The notes under the pieces are model-generated. The model saw only the letters and a list, made by a program, of their open reading frames with translations. It did no database searches and was not told the DNA's origin. Of a DNA stretch of 64,000 nucleotides, positions 57,869 through 64,000 are shown in pieces. Position numbers and translations under genes: made by a program. Numbering within the stretch: position 1 is the stretch's first letter; each line of letters opens with the position of its first letter. Source of the DNA: Streptomyces mangrovisoli (GTDB taxonomy: Bacteria > Actinomycetota > Actinomycetes > Streptomycetales > Streptomycetaceae). The DNA is taken from positions 62,001 through 126,000 of the forward strand of contig NZ_LAVA02000030.1 of assembly GCF_000974985.2 (NCBI RefSeq). The letters run 5' to 3'.

Positions 57869-59611
57869 ATGACGCACACGTCGACCGGCCGGCCCGCGCG
57901 GGCAGCGAGCGGGGCCCTGGTCCCGGTCCTCGCGTTCGCGGGCATCGTGGTCGCGGTCATGCAGACCCTGCTCGTCCCCGTCATCAAGGACCTGCCGCAG
58001 CTGCTGGACACCGAGGCCAGCAACGCCACCTGGGTGCTGACCTCGACCCTGCTCTCCGGCGCGGTGGCCACGCCGATCATGGGCCGCCTCGGCGACCTCT
58101 ACGGCAAGCGGCGCATGCTGATCGCCAGCCTCTCGGTGATGGTGGTCGGCGCGCTGCTCAGCGCCGTCACCAGCGCACTGATCCCGATGATCGTCGGCCG
58201 TTCCCTGCAGGGCTTCGCCATGGGCGCCATCCCGCTCGGCATCGGCCTGATGCGGGACATGCTGCCCCGCGAGCGGCTCGGCTCGGCGATGGCCCTGATG
58301 AGCTCCTCGATCGGCGTCGGCGGCGGTCTCGCGCTGCCGCTCGCGGCGCTGGTCGCCCAGCACGCCGACTGGCACGCCCTCTTCTACGGCGCCGCCGGCC
58401 TCGGCGTCCTCTGCATCGTGCTGACCCTGGTCGTCGTGCCGGAGACCCCGATGCGGGCCGAGGGCTCGTTCGACCTGCCAGGCGCGCTCGGGCTGTCCGC
58501 CGGCCTCGTGCTGCTCCTGCTGCCCGTCACCAAGGGCAGCGACTGGGGCTGGTCGTCCGGCACCACGCTCGGCCTGTTCGCCGCCGCCGTCGTGGTCCTG
58601 CTCGTGTGGGGCCTGTTCGAGCTGCGCGTCAAGGCGCCGCTGGTCGACCTGCGCACCACCGCCCGCCGCGAGGTGCTGCTGACCAACCTGGCCTCGATCA
58701 TGGTCGGCGTCAGCTTCTACGTCGTCTCGCTGGTCCTGCCCCAGCTGCTCCAGCTGCCCACCGCCACCGGGTACGGCCTCGGCCAGTCGATGGTCTCCGC
58801 CGGCCTGCTGGTGGCCCCGCTGGGCCTGACGATGATGCTGACCGCGCCGGTCTACGCGCGGCTCTCCGCCCGCTACGGCCCCAAGGTCACCCTGCTCCTC
58901 GGCATGTTCGTCATCGCGATCGGCTACGGCGCCGGCCTCGGCCTGATGAGCGCGGCCTGGCAGAGCCTCGTGATCTCGGTCATCCTCGGCGCGGGCATCG
59001 GCCTCGCGTACTCCTCGCTGCCCGCGCTGATCGTCGGCGCGGTCCCGGCGTCGGAGACGGGCGCGGCCAACGGCCTCAACACCCTCATGCGCTCCATCGG
59101 TACGTCCGTGTCGAGCGCCGTCATCGGCATGGTGCTCGCGAACACCGCGCACACCGTGGGCGGGGTGGCCGTCCCGACCATGCACGGCTTCCGCGTCTCC
59201 TTCCTGATCGCGACGGCGGCGGTCGCCGTCGGCCTGCTCCTCGCGGTGTTCCTGCCGAAGCAGAGCCGCCCCGCCCAGCACACGCAGCTGCGCGCCAGCA
59301 GCGAGGAGGAGGCGGGCATCGCGCACGCCGAGGAGGCGCTGCGCGGCTTCAGCGGCCGGGTCCTCGACGCGGACGGCGCACCGGTCGCCCGCGCCAAGGT
59401 CACCCTGATCGACCGGCGGGGCCGCCAGGCGGGCGCCACGACCTCCGGGGAGGACGGCAGCTACGCGCTCGCCGTGCCCGAGCAGGGCGCGTACGTCGTC
59501 GCCGCGCGGGCCCTCGGGCACGGCCCGCTGGCCTCCTCCGCGACCCACTCGGGCGGCGACGAGCCGGTCCGGCTCGACCTCGCCCTGCCGGGGGACACGG
59601 TCCCGGCGTGA
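57869..59611 (+). CDS. MFS transporter fused to a carboxypeptidase-regulatory-like domain
   Basis: A 580-residue protein. Residues 1-470 form a 14-helix DHA2-like transporter (GRLGDLYGKRRML, GAIPLGIGLMRDMLPRERLGSAMAL). After a short linker a beta-sandwich of about 80 residues follows (about 495-575), with GRVLDADGAPVARAKVTLIDRRG, TTSGEDGSYALAVPEQGAYVVAA and DLALPG. This is the carboxypeptidase regulatory-like (Ig/transthyretin) fold, rarely joined to an MFS carrier. The tail location (cytoplasmic or outer) depends on helix count. Divergent from the other MFS exporter. Confidence 0.93.
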   Translation: MTHTSTGRPARAASGALVPVLAFAGIVVAVMQTLLVPVIKDLPQLLDTEASNATWVLTSTLLSGAVATPIMGRLGDLYGKRRMLIASLSVMVVGALLSAVTSALIPMIVGRSLQGFAMGAIPLGIGLMRDMLPRERLGSAMALMSSSIGVGGGLALPLAALVAQHADWHALFYGAAGLGVLCIVLTLVVVPETPMRAEGSFDLPGALGLSAGLVLLLLPVTKGSDWGWSSGTTLGLFAAAVVVLLVWGLFELRVKAPLVDLRTTARREVLLTNLASIMVGVSFYVVSLVLPQLLQLPTATGYGLGQSMVSAGLLVAPLGLTMMLTAPVYARLSARYGPKVTLLLGMFVIAIGYGAGLGLMSAAWQSLVISVILGAGIGLAYSSLPALIVGAVPASETGAANGLNTLMRSIGTSVSSAVIGMVLANTAHTVGGVAVPTMHGFRVSFLIATAAVAVGLLLAVFLPKQSRPAQHTQLRASSEEEAGIAHAEEALRGFSGRVLDADGAPVARAKVTLIDRRGRQAGATTSGEDGSYALAVPEQGAYVVAARALGHGPLASSATHSGGDEPVRLDLALPGDTVPA

Positions 59612-59747
59612 ACGCCGCTCCCGGCCGTACGGCCCCGGGTCGCTGAGATTCTCCCCACGCGTACCCCCTGTCGCCCCGGCGGCGGGGGGTACGACAGCAT
59701 GGGCGCCTGCACCGCCGTACGACCGCCCTACCCGCGAGGAGCGCTCC

Positions 59748-60398
59748 ATGCCCGCCACGCCCAAGCCCGAGATCCTGGCCGCCTTCGAGGCGGCGAAGGG
59801 CTTCATGCCCATGGACGAGGGGCTCGCGCTGTACGCCGCCGCGGCCGAGGCGGGCCGGCTCGGCCTTCCGCTGCTGGAGGTCGGCACCTACTGCGGGCGC
59901 TCCACCGTCCTGCTCGCCGACGCCGCCCGCGAGGCGGGGGTGACCGCGCTCACCGTCGACCACCACCGCGGCAGCGAGGAGCAGCAGCCGGGCTGGGACT
60001 ACCACGACCCGGAGACGGTCGACCCGGAGATCGGCCTGATGGACACGCTGCCGACGTTCCGCAGGACGCTGCACCGGGCGGGCCTGGAGGAGCACGTGGT
60101 GGCGCTGGTCGGCCGCTCGCCGCAGATCGCCGCGCTGTGGGCGCGGCCGCTCGGCCTGGTGTTCGTCGACGGCGGGCACACCGACGAGCACGCGAGCGCC
60201 GACTACGAGGGCTGGGCGCCGCATGTCGCCGAGGGCGGGCTGCTCGTCATCCACGACGTCTTCCCGGAGCCGGAGGACGAGTTCACCGGGCAGGCCCCCT
60301 ACCGCGTGCACCAGCGGGCGCTGGCCTCGGGCGCGTTCACGGAGGTGTCCGCGACCGGTTCGCTGCGTGTCCTGCGGCGGCGCGGGGCCGGGATCTGA
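59748..60398 (+). CDS. Class I SAM-dependent methyltransferase (Methyltransf_24 type)
   Basis: A 216-residue enzyme with SAM motif LLEVGTYCGRSTVLLA (near 40-55), acidic post-I in LTVDHHRGSEE, and metal/acceptor-site segment VFVDGGHTDEHASADYEGW. The final strand is LLVIHDVFPEPEDEF. Related proteins methylate small phenols or sugars; substrate unknown. It precedes the amidase gene by 22 bp on the same strand. Confidence 0.9.
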   Translation: MPATPKPEILAAFEAAKGFMPMDEGLALYAAAAEAGRLGLPLLEVGTYCGRSTVLLADAAREAGVTALTVDHHRGSEEQQPGWDYHDPETVDPEIGLMDTLPTFRRTLHRAGLEEHVVALVGRSPQIAALWARPLGLVFVDGGHTDEHASADYEGWAPHVAEGGLLVIHDVFPEPEDEFTGQAPYRVHQRALASGAFTEVSATGSLRVLRRRGAGI

Positions 60399-60420
60399 GG
60401 GCCCGGTTAGAGTCGCTGAC

Positions 60421-61377
60421 GTGTCCTACTCAGGCCCGGAATTCGAACCGCCCCAGCCCTCCCGCCGCTCCCCGCTGCGCCGCCCCCTGACCGTCGCGCT
60501 CGCCGCCCTGGTGCCGGGCGCGCTGCTCGGCTGGATCGTCTACGCGGCGGTCGGCGGGCCCGACGGCTCCGCCACCGCCGCCGCCTCCCCGGCGGCCTCC
60601 TCCCCGTCGCCGTGGTCGGCCCCGCCGCCCTCGACGAGCGCGGGCAAGGACGGCGCGAACGGCAAGGGCACGACGCCGGCGCCCACCGGTTCCGGCACCG
60701 GCCCGCTCGCGGGCAAGGTCGTCGTCATCGACCCGGGCCACAACACGGGCAACGCCCGGCACACGGCCGAGATCAACCGCAAGGTGGACATCGGCAACAG
60801 CCGCAAGGAGTGCGACACCACCGGCACGTCCACCAACGCCGGTTACGCGGAAGCCCGGTTCACGCTGGACGTGGCGCACCGGCTGCGCACGCTCCTCGAA
60901 GCGCAGGGCGCCACCGTGAAGTTGACCCACGACGGCGACTCGCCGTCCTGGGGTCCGTGCATCGACGAGCGGGCCCACATCGGCAACACGGCGCACGCCG
61001 ACGCGGCGATCTCGATCCACGCAGACGGCGCGGCGCAGGGCGACCGCGGCTTCCACGTCATCCTCCCCGGGGCCGTGCACGCCGGGGGCGCGGACACCCG
61101 GCCGATCGTGGCCGCGTCCAAGTCGCTCGGCGAACGCGTCGCGGGCAACTTCCTTCGCGCGACGGGCGAACAGCCGTCCAACTACGTCGGCGACGGTACC
61201 GGCCTCGTCACACGTGAGGACCTGGGCGGTCTCAATCTGTCAACGGTTCCGAAGGTGTTCATCGAGTGCGGCAACATGCGCGATAGCAAGGACGCGGCGC
61301 TGCTCACCAGCGGTGCCTGGCGGCAGAAGGCGGCGCAGGGGATCTCGGAGGGAATTGTGAGCTTCCTGCACGGGTAG
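60421..61377 (+). CDS. N-acetylmuramoyl-L-alanine amidase (Amidase_3)
   Basis: A 318-residue exported cell-wall hydrolase with an N-terminal membrane anchor (about 25-46), a Pro/Ser/Thr linker (to about 95) and a zinc amidase domain. Zinc ligands and catalytic Glu are visible as His in IDPGHN, His in ISIHADG and Glu in VFIECGNMRD. It cleaves the bond between MurNAc and the peptide stem. GTG 60421 is the start. Probably co-transcribed with the methyltransferase. Confidence 0.94.
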   Translation: MSYSGPEFEPPQPSRRSPLRRPLTVALAALVPGALLGWIVYAAVGGPDGSATAAASPAASSPSPWSAPPPSTSAGKDGANGKGTTPAPTGSGTGPLAGKVVVIDPGHNTGNARHTAEINRKVDIGNSRKECDTTGTSTNAGYAEARFTLDVAHRLRTLLEAQGATVKLTHDGDSPSWGPCIDERAHIGNTAHADAAISIHADGAAQGDRGFHVILPGAVHAGGADTRPIVAASKSLGERVAGNFLRATGEQPSNYVGDGTGLVTREDLGGLNLSTVPKVFIECGNMRDSKDAALLTSGAWRQKAAQGISEGIVSFLHG

Positions 61378-61409
61378 GGATCAGCGCACCGATCCCGGCG
61401 GACAGCCTG

Positions 61410-61440
61410 ATCGTCCGGACGATAGTGTCGTCCGTACGAT
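61410..61440 (+). promoter_or_regulatory. Twin palindromes, TetR-operator-like
   Basis: A perfect 14-bp palindrome ATCGTCCGGACGAT (61410-61423) is followed three bases later by the near-copy GTCGTCCGTACGAT (61427-61440). They lie about 100 bp before the GTG at 61537, in its promoter region. The regulator is not in view. Confidence 0.6.
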
Positions 61441-61536
61441 GAGGGGTCACCCCCCGTGCTTCCCACCGGGCCCGCAGGGCGACTTGGTGACAGCGACGCC
61501 TCTACCGACGACGAGACGATCTACGAAGGATCTGAA

Positions 61537-62298
61537 GTGAATATCCGCTCCCTCACTCGGGGCGACGGCGTGGTGATCGGAGCAGCGGTGTTGCTGTTCA
61601 TCGCGTCGTTCCTCAACACCTACGACGGCATCGACATGAACTCCTGGGACAACCTCGGGGACGGCCTCGGCCTGTACCTGGGCGGAGTGATCGGCGCCGG
61701 TCTCATCGTCGCCAACCGCACGCTGCCGCAGCCGCGCAAGGTCGCGGGCCTGGACCTCGGCACGGTCGGCACGGCCTTCACGGTCCTGGTCTTCTGGATC
61801 TTCTTCTGGACGCTGGTGGACGTGCCGGACTCGGTGGACGCCGCGTCGGGCCTGATCCTCGGCTTCATCGCCGCGCTCGTCCTCGCGGGCGGTGCCGTCG
61901 CCACGGAGCTGGTCCCGGCCCTGAAGGCGCCGCTGATCAGCAACGCGCCGCGGCCGGTGGGCCCGCCGCCGTTCGGCGGTCAGCCGCAGGGTGGTTACGG
62001 CTACCCGGGCGCGCCGCAGCCGGCGTTCGGCGGCGGTCAGCCGCAGCCGGGTCCGCAGCCGGGTCAGCCGTTCGCGGGCCAGCAGCAGCCCGCCGCCTCG
62101 GACTTCTCGCCGTTCTGGTTCGCGGTGCCGGTGGCCCGGCCGCTGTTCCCGGAGGACGGCTCGCCGACGCCGATCGCCGAACTGGCGCCCGGCACCTGGT
62201 ACCTGGCGGTCGAGCAGCGCGGCGCCCAGCTGGTCGCGCAGACCCAGGACGGCCGGCGTGGCGTCCTCCAGGACACCTCGGGCATCCAGCGCGGCTGA
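61537..62298 (+). CDS. Four-helix membrane protein with Pro/Gln-rich linker
   Basis: A 253-residue protein: four hydrophobic segments in the first 125 residues (GVVIGAAVLLFIASFL..., LGGVIGAGLIVAN, FTVLVFWIFFWTLV, GLILGFIAALVLAGG), a Gly/Gln/Pro-rich stretch (QPQGGYGYPGAPQPAFGGGQPQPG) and a compact C-terminal domain (DFSPFWFAVPVARPLFPEDG...LAVEQRGAQLVAQTQDGRRGVLQD). It resembles DUF5336-type actinobacterial proteins; function unknown. GTG 61537 follows AAGGA by eight bases. Twin palindromes lie upstream. Confidence 0.82.
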   Translation: MNIRSLTRGDGVVIGAAVLLFIASFLNTYDGIDMNSWDNLGDGLGLYLGGVIGAGLIVANRTLPQPRKVAGLDLGTVGTAFTVLVFWIFFWTLVDVPDSVDAASGLILGFIAALVLAGGAVATELVPALKAPLISNAPRPVGPPPFGGQPQGGYGYPGAPQPAFGGGQPQPGPQPGQPFAGQQQPAASDFSPFWFAVPVARPLFPEDGSPTPIAELAPGTWYLAVEQRGAQLVAQTQDGRRGVLQDTSGIQRG

Positions 62299-62317
62299 CG
62301 CGCGGTCTTCCCTTCGC

Positions 62318-62346
62318 GGCCCCTCGCCCTTCCGGGCGGGGGGCCG
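62318..62346 (+). terminator. Hairpin after the membrane protein gene
   Basis: GGCCCC-TC-GCCC / GGGC-G-GGGGGCC with loop TTCC, 20 bp past the stop. A weak T-rich segment (GTTGT) follows. Confidence 0.6.
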
Positions 62347-62408
62347 TTGTCGTACAGTCGCAGCTCCACGCACGCTTGCTGACGGCACGTCAGATGGGGT
62401 GAGGCGTC

Positions 62409-63422
62409 ATGCGGTTGGGGCTCGCACTGGGCTACTGGGGGCGCGGCCCGTCCGCGGACCAGCTGAGCCTCGCGCAGGAGGCGGAGCGGCTCGGCTACGA
62501 CTCGGTGTGGACGGCGGAGTCCTGGGGCTCGGACGCCTTCACGCCGCTGACCTGGATCGCCGCCCACACGACGCGGATCGGGCTCGGTACGGCCGTGGCG
62601 CAGATGGCGGCGCGCTCGCCGGCCACCACCGCGATGCACGCGCTGACCCTGGACCATCTCAGCGGCGGGCGGATGCTGCTGGGCCTCGGCCTGTCGGGTC
62701 CGCAGGTCGTCGAGGGCTGGTACGGGCGGCCGTTCCCGTCCTCGCCGCTGACCGCGACCCGGGAGTACGTCGACGTCGTACGGCAGGTGCTGCGGCGCGA
62801 GGCGCCGGTCGAGCTGGACGGACGGTTCCATCCGCTGCCGTACCGGGGATCCGACGCGACCGGACTCGGCAAGCCGCTGAAGCCGATCACGCACCCGCTC
62901 CGCGCCGATCTGCCGGTGCTGCTGGGTGCGGAGGGGCCGAAGAACGTCGCCCAGACCGTGCGGATCGCCGACGGCTGGCTGCCGTTGTACTGGTCGCCGG
63001 AGCGGCCCGTGGAGGTGTACGGCTCCGCCCTCGAGAAGCTGCCCGCGGGGTTCCGGGTGGCCCCGATGGCCCAGGTACGGGTCTGCGACGACATCGCGGA
63101 GGGCCTGCTGCCGGTGAAGGCGATGCTCGGCTTCTACATCGGCGGGATGGGCCACGCGGCCCGCAACTTCCACGCCGACCTGATGGCGCGCATGGGGTAC
63201 GGGCAAGAGGCCCGGCGCATCCAGGAGTTGTTCCTCGCCGGGCGGCGCGAGGAGGCCGTGCTCGCCGTCCCGGACGCGTTCGCCGACGAGATCTCCCTGG
63301 TCGGCCCGCGCGAGCGGATCGCGGAGCGGCTGGAACGGTGGCGCAAGGGCCCGGTGACGGATCTGCTGGCGCTCTCCCCCGACCTGGCGACGCTGCGGGT
63401 GCTCGCGGAGCTCAACTCCTGA
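62409..63422 (+). CDS. LLM-class F420-dependent oxidoreductase
   Basis: A 337-residue luciferase-like TIM-barrel enzyme. Features are GLALGYWGRGPSADQLSLAQEAERLGYDSVWTAE, LDHLSGGRMLLGLGLSGPQVVEGWYGRPF and the GAEGPKNVAQTVRIADGWLP cofactor region, closest to the F420-dependent group (Rv-type/MSMEG LLM proteins) rather than FMN monooxygenases. It would use F420H2 supplied partly by the oxidoreductase at 3582. Substrate unknown. ATG 62409 is preceded by GGGGTGAGG. Confidence 0.92.
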   Translation: MRLGLALGYWGRGPSADQLSLAQEAERLGYDSVWTAESWGSDAFTPLTWIAAHTTRIGLGTAVAQMAARSPATTAMHALTLDHLSGGRMLLGLGLSGPQVVEGWYGRPFPSSPLTATREYVDVVRQVLRREAPVELDGRFHPLPYRGSDATGLGKPLKPITHPLRADLPVLLGAEGPKNVAQTVRIADGWLPLYWSPERPVEVYGSALEKLPAGFRVAPMAQVRVCDDIAEGLLPVKAMLGFYIGGMGHAARNFHADLMARMGYGQEARRIQELFLAGRREEAVLAVPDAFADEISLVGPRERIAERLERWRKGPVTDLLALSPDLATLRVLAELNS

Positions 63423-63487
63423 GCCGCGCGCGGAAAGAGCGGAAACCGGCCGGGTTTCAGGTGCGTTCCAGCGGCAATCCGGGTCTC

Positions 63488-63772
63488 ATGTCTAGATATC
63501 GCGGCAACGAGGCCGGGACGGTCATCGCGATCGTCGCCGACATCATGGCCCTCATCCTGGGCCTGTGGATTCTCATGTACCTGCTGGACGCGAACCGCGC
63601 GAACGACTTCGTGCAGTTCATCCACAGCGCGGCGCGCTGGCTGGCGGGCTGGTCCTACGACCTGTTCACGTTCGACGCGGCGTGGGCGCGGGTAGTGGCG
63701 GGCTACGGCCTCGCCGCGGTCGTCTACCTGTTCATCGGCCACGCGATTGCCCGGCGGGCGGCTCGGCATTGA
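63488..63772 (+). CDS. Small two-helix membrane protein
   Basis: A 94-residue protein with two hydrophobic helices (VIAIVADIMALILGLWILMYLL and VVAGYGLAAVVYLFIGHAIA) joined by an aromatic-rich loop (FIHSAARWLAGWSYDLFTFDAAW). Small conserved streptomycete membrane proteins of this shape are common; no function is known. ATG 63488 lacks a strong ribosome site. Confidence 0.75.
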   Translation: MSRYRGNEAGTVIAIVADIMALILGLWILMYLLDANRANDFVQFIHSAARWLAGWSYDLFTFDAAWARVVAGYGLAAVVYLFIGHAIARRAARH

Positions 63773-63834
63773 GCTCCGCTCGCGTTGGGCGAGGGGTTCG
63801 CGGGGTGCGTCGCCCGCGGGCCCCTCGTGGCCGG

Positions 63835-63873
63835 GCGCGCAGTTCCCCGCGCCCCTTTTGGGCGCGGGGAGCT
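63835..63873. repeat. REP-like element
   Basis: A minus copy (GCGCAGTTCCCCGCGCCCC) followed by TTTTGGGCGCGGGG gives a stem between convergent genes. Confidence 0.8.
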
Positions 63874-63881
63874 GACGGCGT

Positions 63882-64000
63882 TCAGCAGCAGTCGGGGGAC
63901 AGGCCCGTGGGGAGGTTGTCTCCTCCGAAGACCGTGCAGGTCGCCTCGTGGCCGCCCAGTGCGGCCACGGCCAGGAGGAGGGAACCGGCCGTCCACGTGG
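63882..64000 (-). CDS. C-terminal end of an unidentified protein, cut by the window edge
   Basis: The minus strand has an open frame from the right edge to TGA at 63882-63884. It encodes the last 39 residues, WTAGSLLLAVAALGGHEATC...LSPDCC, with a hydrophobic segment and three Cys. Codon bias is normal, so it is likely the end of a real gene. Too little is present to name a family. Confidence 0.55.
   Translation of the reverse strand, partial: TWTAGSLLLAVAALGGHEATCTVFGGDNLPTGLSPDCC

Overview
The window is chromosomal DNA of a Streptomyces-type actinomycete. The evidence is the very high G+C content, strong G/C bias at third codon positions, many GTG starts, GGAGG-type ribosome sites, many short start/stop overlaps, and typical streptomycete families: a SARP/AfsR-like regulator, HtaA proteins, F420-dependent enzymes, a SigE-family sigma factor and a BTAD-AAA protein. 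RNase P RNA is the only stable RNA gene I recognise. I see no tRNA, rRNA, CRISPR array, insertion sequence or phage module.

Layout. 0-9 kb: the C-terminally cut SARP regulator, an M50 membrane protease, an F420:NADP oxidoreductase, a sialidase without a signal peptide, an MFS exporter and methionine aminopeptidase. 9.1-21.3 kb: an iron and heme acquisition block. It holds heme oxygenase, two HtaA-domain surface proteins, the HmuTUV heme ABC importer, and an EfeOBU iron system with an extra lipoprotein coupled to efeU. A PhzF-family gene lies inside the block. Iron-box (DmdR/DtxR-type) operators precede hmuO, the htaA/hmuT divergent promoter and efeO, so heme would be captured, imported and opened, and free iron imported, under one iron signal. 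21.5-34.6 kb: mostly housekeeping and transport (prim-pol domain protein, Rsm22-like methyltransferase, serine hydrolase plus Bcr-type exporter, oxidoreductases, D-Ala-D-Ala carboxypeptidase, FtsX-type ABC pair, DoxX, MazG-like protein).

34.6-37.5 kb is an accessory-looking stretch: a DUF4142 secreted protein behind several palindromes, a MazG-like 3' remnant, a frameshifted small secreted protein, a small membrane protein and a RelE/Phd-like toxin-antitoxin pair with its own palindromic operator. It ends at rnpB. 37.9-46.8 kb: EamA transporter, AraC regulator, YaaA, KDPG aldolase, and the operon Nif3-like / zinc ribbon / RNase H-phosphatase. 46.9-50 kb: an SDR, a zinc alcohol dehydrogenase and a MaoC hydratase, which look like an acyl-CoA beta-oxidation-type set. 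50.4-54.6 kb: a histidine kinase and response regulator separated by an opposite-strand arabinofuranosidase. 54.6-64 kb: an ECF sigma factor with its partner membrane protein, two drug-type MFS exporters (one fused to a carboxypeptidase-regulatory-like domain), a methyltransferase, a cell-wall amidase, two membrane proteins and an LLM-class F420 enzyme.

Three themes run across the window. A palindromic repeat of the type GCGCGGGGAACTGCGCG occurs about 17 times, only between genes. Several genes have tandem minisatellites that begin at, or contain, their stop codon. Two genes in stop/start-overlapping operons appear to begin with CTG. All functional calls rest on reading the sequence; no database search was run.
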